This document shows positions 22,680 through 34,146 of a DNA stretch of 64,000 bases, one piece after another (positions within the stretch are counted from its first letter, which is position 1; each line of letters opens with the position of its first letter). The notes under the pieces were generated by a model. It worked only from the letters and a program-made list of their open reading frames with translations, was not told where the DNA came from and ran no database searches. Position numbers and translations under genes: made by a program. Source of the stretch: Nematostella vectensis (taxonomy: Eukaryota; Cnidaria; Anthozoa; Actiniaria; Edwardsiidae); contig NC_064038.1 of NCBI RefSeq assembly GCF_932526225.1, positions 10,229,070 to 10,293,069 of the forward strand, in the 5' to 3' direction.

Positions 22680-23260
22680 CGTTTTCAGTAAGAAGCACTA
22701 TATAGGAGGTGTACTCAAGTTTTTTTGGAATAAAAAAAAAATATATAAAAATGAATAAATAAAAACAAAAATGTGGAACGTTTTACTCCTTCTTCTAGGA
22801 TAGAAAGAACAAAAGCAGACGGCTTTACATTGATACCTATGTGGCAACCAACCAATAATACAATAATAAACAGTAAAGTAAGCACGTGGCAATTTTCGCG
22901 CTTTATTAGCCCGAGTATCAGGCGATTTTATTTTAAAATAAAACTTGGAGAGGAAAAATAAAACTAACCCTATCTTAATTGCTTCCCGATATACACTTCA
23001 TAAGGAACGATAAAAGAGACACACGGGCTAGCGTTACATCAACTTTAGTGCATATAAAGAAATGGTTTATAAGGGGCCGACCATTGGGGGTGTGGGGTGG
23101 AAAAAGGAAAAAAAAGCACAGATCCCGAAAAAACGTGCTGCGTGGAAGAAAACACACAAAAAACACCAGAGCTATACCCTATATCCAAAGGCGTGCACCA
23201 CGGTGACGTTGGGAATGTGTCAACCTCTTTTTAAAAAATTAATAGACTGTCATGGGGGAT

Positions 23261-23298
<38 letters not shown>

Positions 23299-24541
23299 GG
23301 ATGTATACATTTCCAGTAGCTTTTGTTTTCAACCTTATCTACTCACTCGCTGTTTACCACAAATCCTGTTCCCTTCCCTGTTCGCCGGTAAAAAAAAAAT
23401 CCTGACCTAAAATCAAAGCGAATCCTGTGTCCCGTTTTACCCCTCTAGGACCCTACCAGGAAAATTATGACCATGTCCCTTAGTAGGTCAATCAAAGAAC
23501 AATAAGAAAATAGACAAGTACACACATGTCAGATTTCTACTAGAATGTCAAGCATCTATTCACAATTTTTTTTGACTGGATGTAATTTCAGAAGTTTCAG
23601 AATAACAAGCTAGCTTTTTCTAACTATATGAGATCTTTTTACATGATTTTTGCATAAAACATCCTCTTGAACGAGGTGAATAAAACGATCACATGGCATG
23701 ATCGACTGGCATTTTTTCATATCATGAGCACACATTGTACAAAATCCTGTGTAAGAAGTGTATATCCGGCATATACACCAAGTTTTAGTTCACAAAATCT
23801 GTAAAGGCATGCTCATCTGATTGTGAAATAAACAAAGAAGCTTGATCTCGTTGTGTGCTGAATGTACATCAAGCTGTGCCCACTCGGTTATGTTCAAAAT
23901 GTAGAATGAAAACCCTATAATCATTTGGGGCAACAGCTTTCAGTCAACTTTAAGTTGCTAACTTGCACACACAATTCCTTCGTCCAGCATTTTCGTAGAC
24001 TCGATAAAAACACTAGTCACAATACTCAACGGTATCATACAAAGAGGCATTTCCTTAGATTCAAGGTGTCCCACAGAGCTTTATTTGTGCAATATAATCA
24101 TCATCATATGTTTTTGTTATAATTTTGGAGATTTTTTATTTAAAACTATGGATACAATAGAAAATTAATTTGCTTTAAATACTTGTTTGTAGTAATAAGG
24201 TATGTAGATAATTTGGGTCAGAAGAAGAAAAATAGAGGAGTTGTTGTGAAAAAAAATCTACCATAGAAAAAACATTTTGATAAAAATAACAAGCTCAGTA
24301 CCACTACAACAACATACCATAATAAGAATGCCATGATAACCTGTACAATCTCAATAAAGAGGGCCCAGGAAAGGCTCTGTGGAACACCCTTACAGTTTGA
24401 AAAACAGTATCTTTTCTACAGATTCCATTTTTCTTTCTTTCCATATAAAATTCACTTCTACAAAACATTCACAAATGTACTTATAATGCTGGACAACCGC
24501 ACAATCTATGTGGTAAGTAAGAGTTCATATTGTCAAGTGAA
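22680..24541. other. Intergenic DNA and 3' flank of the CK1 gamma gene
   Basis: No gene is seen. A pure run of 37 G lies at 23261-23297. Minus-strand AATAAA signals at 24135-24140 and 24080-24085 suit the 3' end of the kinase transcript. Confidence 0.55.
23261..23297 (+). repeat. Uninterrupted run of 37 G
   Basis: A homopolymer read directly from the sequence. It can form G-quadruplex structures, and its length is prone to sequencing error. Confidence 0.9.
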
Positions 24542-27500
24542 TTATTTGTGTCTGGCCACTGGCTGTTTTTTCTTCTTTTTGCGCTTGAAGAAGCAGCAGC
24601 ACCTGGAAATTAAAAATAAAAATAATTACAACAACATCAACAATACTACTACTTATAATAATATATTAAATTAGTAAATAAAATGAACAAGCTAGTGATC
24701 TAGTTTGCTAGCATCATTATATGGCAACAACTGTACGTGAGGTGTGATGGGCTAATTGGCAGTCAATTTTTCATTTACGCAAGTAACATATAGGAATGGT
24801 AGGTACTAAGAACTTTACACACACATTAATACACTTACTTTGTCTCTTCAATCTCTACTTCTGGTTGGCTATTAAGGGGAGCACCTCCCGTCTTGGCCTC
24901 AAGCCTCTGGTCATCAATTGGCCCCAGATCCCCATTTGTGGAGCTCACCACCTGCACGGAACCCCCAAGACGGTCTGCTGTGGGTGCCAGCATCCCAGGA
25001 CTCTTGAGCCCATGGGGCTCCGCCCATGCTCCCTTTCTGTCCTGCACGGACTGACAAAGAAGCAAGGTAACAATCATATGTAAATGGAAACAAGGAACAG
25101 GTTCAGAGGAACCTTGATTTTATGATGCTGGATCAAACTATAAACTCACTTTAACGATAGTGCTCTTTTCTCCAATCAGGACATAAAACAAAATTTATAA
25201 AATTTGACCACAACAAAACAACAACAAAAAAAAACACCCACCATCAGTTACAACACAAGGTACCTTGTTTGTCCCAGAGGTAGAAGTAATCCGTTCGGAC
25301 GTTCTGGGGTAATTGCGTGTGTCTTTGGTATGGTCTCCACCATGTGTGACTGAATTCAAAGGGCTTGGCTGAAACAAAAAACAAAGGAAACTATAGGCAG
25401 ACTTTCCCATTAGGAAATACTGGTTTTATAAAAGAGTGAGTTTCAAGTAGTGGGTCTGGAAGGGTGAAAGTTGACTGTGGGCACAGAAGATGTTTCTTTG
25501 TAAAAATCAAGACAAGGAAATTCAAGAATTATGGGGCGAACAATGAATTAACAGAGGAAGTTGTATATAAGTTTGTCCTTTTTACTTTTGAAGGCTGTGT
25601 CAAACACTAGATGTTTTTGGTTCTCTTTTTTTTTTTGTATAGCTCAATCACTATGTCACTCTCAGGTTTTTTTTTTACTATGTTCCTAATATCTTAGGGA
25701 AGCAATGCTGTTTATTGTGACTTAAATCAAGCAATTTATGTCACTCTTTACATTTTTGCTGTGACTGATATTTCTAAAAATGTAACAAACCCTCAATGAG
25801 ACATCTATTGCAAAAATGTAGTGTCATACATGTACGCGACTTTGATATTAATTATACAAACACCAAGTCTCAACTCACTATCTGTTTGTGTGTCCAATCA
25901 AATTCAAAGTCTTCCACATATCCCTTCCTCTCCATTAAATCTCGGAAAAGTTTCCTTAAATACTCGTAGTCTGGTGTCTCGAAGAAGTCAAGCCTCCTAA
26001 CATAGCGAAGATATGTGGCCATTTCCTCTGAAAACAAACAAACAAACAAAAGATATGAGCTAGTACTAAATAGCTGGGGATGGTTAGGTGGTTGATACTT
26101 CTTTTGGATTCAATATTTCTCTTCACCAAATGGGATTGGAGTAAAGATGGTTAAATTTATACAAATGAAATAAATGAACTTCATCTGTCAAAGTAGAATA
26201 ATAGAAACCAAAGTTTTATTTCATATTTCGTTAGCGTCATATGCAATTATATCAACGCCGTATGAGCTTGCATTGAAAATAAAATCAGTTAATATTTTTG
26301 ATCAGTTATTTTTCTGTTTTTGGCGAATTTTCAATCATCCTCGGAAACCCAGGGGTATTTTCCTCTAACGTTTCACTCGCGAGAAAAATAACCTCTGGGG
26401 AACAGTAAAGAACGAACTTGGCAAAAAATCGAGACCTATGGTAAGCTGTGATTGGTCGACCTCCCGTGGTGCTCTGTGTTGGCTAGAGAACGAATATGGT
26501 ATCTAGCGTGAACAACTTCTTATTTGAACGGCTAATTCCCGACATCATTTCAGCGGTAAAAACACGTTTTAAGTGTCTTCATTGAAGCCAGAACAGCTTT
26601 TGTAGGTACTTAACGTACCGCCGATATTTCCATCCAAAAGGACACTGACATTCTAGTCAAGGGATAAGCAAGGATCATGCTCCAGTCATTTGACAGTTAA
26701 GCTATTACTTTGCACCGAAGATTAAGTTTACAGGGGGAATGTCTGTCCTTGGCTTGCAAAATGTGTAAATAAAGTCCGTAAAACCATCTTGTTGTGATAC
26801 ATTTCTTCCAGTAATCAAGGAGAGTTGATCTTCAAGCAAATGTGATCCGAATAGCTTGTGTCTTTTTAATTATCTGAGACTGTTTCCCTGCAAACGTGGC
26901 AATAATTCACGATTGCCTTTTCCGAGTAGAGAAATCAAACTCATTTTGCTTTTGTAAATTACAAAAGATCGAGCTGGCGAAATAGTAAACTATATCTAAA
27001 CACGTAAGATTTTCCACAGTGATTTGCCTCCAAAAAGATTGATTGATGACAGCTTTTGACATCCTTAATCCCCAGGGACCAGGGACGGCTTTTTTGCCAA
27101 GTTTGTTCCTTACTGTTCCCCAAGGATTATTTTTCTCGCAAGTGAAACGTTAGAGAAAAATACCCCTGGGTCTCCGAGGATGATTTTCAAAGTGACATTT
27201 ATTCAGTAATCTCAATTTCAAACAGGAAATCTAGCTCTGCAATATTTCCCTAAAGTAAGTGGGTGTTGGAGGTCCACACATTAATCTGGTATCATAAATA
27301 CTTTAAACAGAGCCATATTACACTTTCATGTCTCAGACAGACTAAAATGTGCAACAAAAAAATGTGCAAAGTAACCATGGCAGCAAAATCAACATTTATG
27401 CAAGGAAGCCTCTGTGCAAATAACAATTCCCAATAAGTCTTAAAAATAAATATGAAAAAATGCACCTAAATGCCCCCTAATATGCAAGTTCATTTATACC

Positions 27501-30500
27501 CAAGGCCACATAGATGTAGAATTTTTCACCTTGTGTGTGTTTTTATAATCTTCGAAAGCTACATTTAGCTAAAAATATTGTTATAGTATATACTTAAATA
27601 CTGAAAAGCAAGGAAATTCAATTTTCAATTTTAATGTTAACAAACGATAACCGGGCCATTTATTGTGCATAAGTGATTTCTCTACTTGCCATTTTCTGCC
27701 TATCATAGTGAAATAGTTACCTATTTTTATCTTGGTACAGAATCATAACATACATAAATTTACTTTGGCGTTCCTTTTATTGATTAACTAAATAATGCTA
27801 GCTTATTATATGTTTGTCCCGCCATATCAGGTGTTCGTATATTGGTAATAAGCATGTTACTTTTTATTATTTTGCCAAATGATTTTTCCATAAAGCTTGA
27901 TGCTCTAGGAGGGTCAAGCTAATATAACAATAGAACCGCTTAAAGCCGTATTGTCACCAGTTTACTACCGGAGGTCCGACGGAAAGCTCAACCATTAAAA
28001 GACAAAAAAATATATTCGAATCCGAAATATTTAACAGGCCATCCACTCTAAATTAGCAGTCAAATTCTCAAAGAAACTTCCAATAGACACACTGCTTTCT
28101 ATATTTTTAAATATTTTTCGTGTTTTCCATTAAAAATCATCGGAGATTCTTACGTAATCAACCAGAAGAAAACTGGTGACAATGCAGCTTTAACATCTAC
28201 CAAGCTAAAGCACTACAAATATTAAAGAAGTGCATAACCAATGTACCTGGATGGTTTTCACATAAGACTTCGATGGGCGTGGCACGCTTTGTGTCTCCTA
28301 TCTTCTGATATCTCTCCTTTAATGTGTCAGCCTAGAAAAAGATATTGCCACTAATATGAAATAAACTGTGCAACAGACTGTAGGAATACAAGGATGTGAT
28401 ACATTTACTCTTGCCAAGTTAATAGCGAGCAATTGCATGGTTTTTTTGCCTTTGGGATTTTCTGTTAATTCTGTCTTCCTTACCTTTAGGCCTTGCCAGG
28501 GCAAACTCCCTCTCAAAAAATACATGAACATATGTCCTAGGGCTTCTAAATCGTCTCTTCTACTTTGCTCTGTGATGAATCAAGGCAGTGACATCATAAT
28601 AGTTAGGGCATTTTCATGATTTTATAACAGAAAATATTCATAGATAAAAAAACTTGTGAATTAAAGACAAAGGTACATAAAGCAAATTAAGCCTAAATAG
28701 GTTCACAAACATAAATTGATCATCTCTTCATATATAAGCAATCAACCTATTACCATACGGGGATGCATAGGTAGAGAAAAAGTTCAGTTTCTACATACTT
28801 TATACTAACAACATAAGAACCAGTTAGGTTTATGTATATGAATGGTGCACAATCCAAGCATCACTGTATACTGCTTACCTTTTCCCAAGTGGGTATTAAT
28901 ACTCATGTATCTGGCTGTTCCCGTTAGGCTTTTGTGCTCCCGATAAGGTATATGCTTTTTAGTTTCTGGGTCTATGTATTCTTTGGCTAGACCAAAGTCA
29001 ATAATGTTTATTGTTTTTTCCTTCCCTGCTGATTTCCTCCCTATTAGAAAGTTCTCAGGTTTGATGTCACGGTAGATCATGTTCTTGGAATGGACATATT
29101 CAATTCTTGAGATCTGAAATAAGCCAAGAAAATTTATCAGCCAACATTCAAATAAGATATACAATAAAGCAGGTAAATTTACTAGCATGGTGCTAGGAGC
29201 TAGCATGCATATTAAATGTCAGGAGTTTCATTAGGCCCCAGCGGAAGCGCTAGCTTTTTTCCACTGAGCACCGGCTACTTTTTTTAAGTCAACTTAAATT
29301 TTATTTGAACTAAAAAGATAAAAAAACTTCCACCCCCTACTTCTCAATCTCCACCGCCTACTCTGAAAGTTCATGAGAGCCCTAAATGTCCTAAAGCTTT
29401 TTTCACGTTGATAACAGAGAGGTTTAGAGGGAGGGGAGGAGAGTTGGAGAAAAACTTTTGTGTAACAAAACCTCCCTAAAGACTTGAATTGACCATAGTA
29501 CATGTAAGGGTGCACTGTGTAATGATTTCATCAACCTCACAAAAAACATGGGACAGATTCTTCTTACCAGTTGTAATGCTACCATCAGGACTGTTTTGAG
29601 GCTGAATTGGCGATTACACAGATCAAAAAGGTCTTCTAAGCTTGGACCAAGCAACTCCATCACCAGGGCATTGTACTTGCCGCAGGGACCAAAATAATGC
29701 ACCTGAGGGATCCCCTCTGAAAGGCCAAACAACAGCAATAAACATACAAGGTATACCAGGCAATAAACATACAAGGTATACCAGGAAATAAGTATACCAG
29801 GCAGGGCTTTCATTAACTTTCAGAGTAGGTGGTGGAGATTGATAAGTAATGGGTGGAAGTTATTTTTTTAGTTCAAGACCTTTAAAAAAAAAGTAGCCGG
29901 CACTCAGTGGAAAATAGCTTGCGCTTCCGCTAATGAAACCCTTGCCAGGGAATAAGCATACAAGCTATACCAGGGAATAAGCATACAAGCTATACCAGGG
30001 AATAAGCATAGAAGCTATACCAGGGAATAAGCATACAAGCTATACCAGGGAATAAGCATACAAGCTATACCAGGGAATAAGCATACACGCTATACCAGGG
30101 AATAAGCATACAAGCTATACCAGGTAAAAAGCATACAAGCTATACCAGGGAATAAGCATACAAGCTATACCAGGGAATAAGCATACAATCTATACCAGGG
30201 AATACGCATACAAGCTATACCAGGGAATAAGCATACAAGCTATACCAGGGAATAAGCATACAAGCTATACCAGGGAATAAGCATACAAGCTATACCAGGT
30301 AAAAAGCATACAAGCTATACCAGGGAATAAGCATACAAGCTATACCAGGGAATACGCATACAATCTATACCAGGGAATAGGCATACAAGCTATACCAGGG
30401 AATAAGCATACAAGCTATACCAGGGAATAAGCATACAAGCTATACCAGGGAGTGAGCATACAAGCTATACCAGGGAATAAGCATACAAGCTATACCAGGG

Positions 30501-33441
30501 AATAAGCTTACAAGCTATACCAGGGAATAAGCATACAAGCTATACCAGGAAATAAGCTTACAAGCTATACCAGGGAATAAGCATACAAGCTATACCAGGG
30601 AATAAGCATACAAGCCATACCAGGGATTAAGCATACAAGCCATACCAGGGATTAAGCATACAAGCTATACCAGGGATTAAGCATACAAGCTATACCAGGG
30701 ATTAAGCATACAAGCCATACCAGGGATTAAGCATACAAGCTATACCAGGGATTAAGCATACAAGCTATACCAGGGATTAAGCATACAAGCTATACCAGGG
30801 ATTAAGCATACAAGCTATACCAGGGAATAAGCATACAAGCCATACCAGGGATTAAGCATACAAGCCATACCAGGGATTAAGCATACAAGCTATACCAGGG
30901 ATTAAGCATACAAGCTATACCAGGGATTAAGCATACAAGCTATACCAGGGATTAAGCATACATGCTATACCAGGGAATAAGCATACAAGCTATACTGTAA
31001 AATATTATATATATATGCAATTTACTGGCATGATTGCCCCATCACCCGCAGTGTTAATCAGTGACATTGTAAGGTGACAATAAAAAATGGTGTCGAGTCC
31101 TTCCATCACTATCAGTAAAAAAAAACATCAAGCTTTCAAAAAAAAATCAATCTTTCAAAGGTGTGGAGATGCAGAATAGAATAAGCAATCTCAAGTTTGT
31201 GGACCTCCTACTGGCTTGGGGAAGTCAAAGTTTTTCATTGCATCTGGCATTTTGTTCAACAGGCACATAAAAGAAGAGTTGGACTAGGGTAGAAACTATT
31301 GGCAAATAAAAGGGCATATAGAAAATTCACCAATCCAAGTACAGCTCCCCAAGTATGGCTGATCATTTGTTGTTAAGCAGACAGACTATAAGTAATGACA
31401 AATGGGGCCTTCCCCCGCTGAATCATCCAGTTGGCTAGTTTGGTTCTTAGTGGTAGTTTGTCTACTATTTAATGCATGAAAGGCCAGAACGAGACACATA
31501 GACTACAAGATGATTTAGTAATATTGCAAAGTATCTACTATACTTTGAGATTTCGTCAAGACGATAAATGTTCAAAGAAATGAATGATACTCTAAACATG
31601 ATAAATCGAATCTTAACAGTTGAGAAAATAAATTTCAAGATTCCTCCCAGAATACCAAATTAAATTTGCCCAAGTCTTTTATCTGGAAAAAAACAACAAT
31701 GTAAAATATAAAAAAAAAGTAAATAGCTATCGTTCAAAGGAAATTTGTAGTTTGTACTAAAAAGGTAAGTTGTTAAAGTCATATTGTTTCAATCAATGCT
31801 GCTCACTAAATGTGTTTGCAGTGGTAAGATTGATAGCCATGTGTAATGATTGAAAATTATGTGCTGGGACAAATCAATAATTTCCCAAGAGGGAATTAAA
31901 CTTGTCTGTTAACTAGTTAAGCTAGCTTTATCTGTTTCTATTGAAATATTGCCTTTGTCAGGAGTCAGTCTATCTATTCTAGAATAGACGACATAGCAAG
32001 ACTTTATTAGTTAACAATTAAAAGTAGTAAAATGACTAGCTGATTCATGTAGCATAATAACTGTTTTGGAATAACAATAGGTTTGAGACACAATCTCTTG
32101 ATAGGGTAAAATAAAAGTTGACATATGTGAATAATAGCTAAAACTACTAGCACATAAAGTGTAGTTGATGGGCTTAAAGATTAGAAATTTCCCATCCAGG
32201 GAAAATTCAAAAACAACATTAATTTTTTTGTGTGTGAAGCAATATTTACAGGATAGATAGGATGAATAAATTTCGGCTTTAAAACTAGCTCTCGTTCATG
32301 TCCTGGTTAAAGAGAGGCAAAAATGAGCTAGTCTACTAATAATATCATTGATGTTGAAAGACGAGTAAGAATGAAATAAAATCCCCAGAACAAATACATA
32401 ACGTCTCTCATTCGTACTCATAGGAACGGATAACATTTGTCTTCCCTTTGCTAAACGACAAGCGCTTGGCGTATCTTACTACACAGATAGTAATTTGCTC
32501 GACGAAGAAGCGTCTGAATAAATTGATTACTCGGGCCCGATCCCTTTTATTAGCAAAGCCAAAACGGGAATTATTTTATCATGGACTTTGTATACCACAT
32601 TCAAGAGATCACGGTTTGGATGAAATCTTGACGTAAAAACAAACAAGATCCCTCCAGAAAAAATATTACGAAATATTAAAGTTCCTGCGATGGCTGCTTT
32701 TTTAGGCAGCGAAAAATAATTTGATATTTTCAACAGCTCTCCAAGTTAGTAATATGGCTGTTTTCTCCGTAACTTCCTGCCTTTCGCCGTCATTTCTACA
32801 AAGATCTTTTATTATAGTACAGTAGTGAAAGTCGTTGTTCTTGTTGGGGAAAGAATATGTAATAAATAGGAAAATAAACTCACCAGCGTTGCCTAAAGCC
32901 TTGTAAAATCGGTATTCTAAGTGGAGCTGAGGAGCTCGGGATTTCATGGGCTCCTAAAAACGAAATATTGTTAAGAAATGCAAGGATTTCGAAAAGCATA
33001 TACATAAAATAAGGCAGACGTGCGAGCCATCAACAGTCAGACCGCCCGACCACTCACCAACTTGATCGCTACATGTTCGTTGTTGTAGAGATTTTTTCCT
33101 GATGATAAATCAAGAAATTACAGCGTCAGGTTAACACTTTATCTGTTACTTTCATAGCGAAACTCCGGGAATTACCGGAGCAAGAGGAGCTCTAACCAAA
33201 TAGTCCTCTTATGAAGAACACCGAGGGCGCGATGGGAAACTTTGTGCAACTCACCTAGCCGAAGTTCACCGAAGTTCCCGCATCCAATTTTCTTCCCGAC
33301 ACGAAAATTTGGCCCTACCATCATCACTCCGGACCCCGAAGAGTTACTGCTGTTTCTTGGAGAGTGGACACCAGACCTACTTGGCCTAGAAACCTTTCTC
33401 TCACGGTCTCTTTCACTCTCTCGCTCGCGTTTTGACTGCAT
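24542..33441 (-). CDS. CSNK1G: Casein kinase 1 gamma, complete, 459 residues
   Basis: Eleven exons on the minus strand join in phase: 33255-33441, 33058-33098, 32884-32953, 29568-29716, 28879-29113, 28484-28569, 28247-28331, 25879-26027, 25264-25368, 24839-25050, 24542-24602. The kinase domain shows the glycine loop [15 protein letters not shown], the VAIK lysine K75, the catalytic loop YRDIKPEN (D165) and IDFGLAKEY (D188). The CK1-specific [20 protein letters not shown] also matches. The C-terminus [18 protein letters not shown] is the palmitoylated membrane anchor that defines the gamma class, which phosphorylates LRP5/6 in Wnt signalling. The N-terminus is basic and serine-rich ([13 protein letters not shown]). 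Length fits the family. The introns hold a 25-bp minisatellite and several MITEs. Confidence 0.97.
25109..25175. mobile_element. Fragment of the pogo-like MITE family
   Basis: GGAACCTTGATTTTATGATG and the following ACGATAGTGCTCTTTTCTCC match the left arm of the element at 2132-2558. No second end is seen. Confidence 0.55.
26335..27182. mobile_element. hAT-like MITE (848 bp) in a CK1 gamma intron
   Basis: Both ends carry the inverted repeat CATCCTCGGARACCCAGGGG, extending about 100 bp. ATTTTCAA is duplicated exactly on both sides (26327-26334 and 27183-27190), as expected for hAT. No transposase frame was seen. Confidence 0.88.
27940..28193. mobile_element. 254-bp TTAA-flanked MITE
   Basis: The ends read TTAAAGCCGTATTGTCACC and its complement, with TTAA at both borders (piggyBac-type target). 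It is the same length as, and inverted relative to, the copy at 57781-58034. It ends 53 bp from the CK1 gamma exon at 28247-28331. Confidence 0.9.
29220..29945. repeat. Two inverted copies of a ~140-bp interspersed repeat flanking CK1 gamma exon 4
   Basis: The copies at about 29220-29390 and 29811-29945 are reverse complements of each other. Both end in AGGGYTTTCATTA-type inverted termini and contain CCACTGAG-CCGGCTACTTTTT and CTCCACCRCCTACTCTGAAAG. They are probably short MITEs. The pair brackets the exon at 29568-29716. Confidence 0.75.
29940..30998. repeat. 25-bp minisatellite in CK1 gamma intron 3
   Basis: About 42 units of AGGGAATAAGCATACAAGCT plus ATACC, with blocks where GGGAATAAG becomes GGGATTAAG. 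A few related CAATAAACATACAAGGTATA units lie at 29738-29795. Confidence 0.96.
30999..32883. other. Remainder of CK1 gamma intron 3
   Basis: AT-rich intronic DNA without coding signals or repeats that I can support. Confidence 0.5.
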
Positions 33442-34146
33442 TTTCCAAACACCGGCGAGTGGTTTTAGGAGTTTATACAGGGCAATAAGGCGTCTCGAAA
33501 CCAGCTGAGATATTTCCCCATAGCCCGATTTTCACCATAATTTCGAATCCGACAAAAAGCTTCGTTATCAACTTATTCTCTGATAAGACTGGAGATCCAT
33601 AAGAAAGGCGAGTTTTCGGGTAAAATAGCTTCTAAATAGGGCAGTTCGCTCCAGTTTTCCAAAATCCGAAATCGGTAAACTTGAGCACGCAAGACAGCAA
33701 GCCCAGAATTCTGCGCGACGCTACTCAATACCAGTCCCTACCGGTGGGCGTTGTCCCCTAGCAACGCGTCACGTGTACTACAAACCCGATAAAAACAATA
33801 ATAAAAGACACCATCACAGGTAGCCCAAGTTTTCTATTTGCGCATATTAATCGACCATTAATCTTACCGTAAACATTGTACGAAAAACAAAAATAGGTAA
33901 ATATAAAACATAACTCTCTGAAAGTACAAATGTAGTTCCCAGTGATTTTTATAGATAATAGATGATAATATGGTATTGTTCCTGCTGAAAAGTATTCTTG
34001 TCCCAAAAAAATAGATTGCACGCAGTGGACATTACATTGGGTTACCTGTATTACTCGGTCCAGGCTTCTGAACGAGGCGTAATTCCAATATGGCTACCAA
34101 TGCATCGGCAGGGGAGTGAAAAGTTATCCCAGGGAAAATACGTGAC
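33442..34146. promoter_or_regulatory. Shared intergenic promoter region of CK1 gamma and CIAO2A
   Basis: The two genes diverge from this 705-bp interval. It contains a CACGTG at 33771-33776 and GTTGTCCCCTAGCAAC near 33749, an imperfect X-box-like palindrome. A palindromic CRE (TGACGTCA, 34194-34201) lies just inside the first CIAO2A coding exon. No TATA box was seen. Confidence 0.5.

Noticed and set aside
29940-30998. Regular direct repeats that might suggest a CRISPR array
   Set aside because: The units are contiguous with no unique spacers, and the surrounding DNA is an animal gene intron.
33745-33776. X-box-like GTTGTCCCCTAGCAAC near the CK1 gamma/CIAO2A promoters
   Set aside because: The half-sites are separated by four bases, outside the usual 1-3, and neither gene is specifically ciliary.
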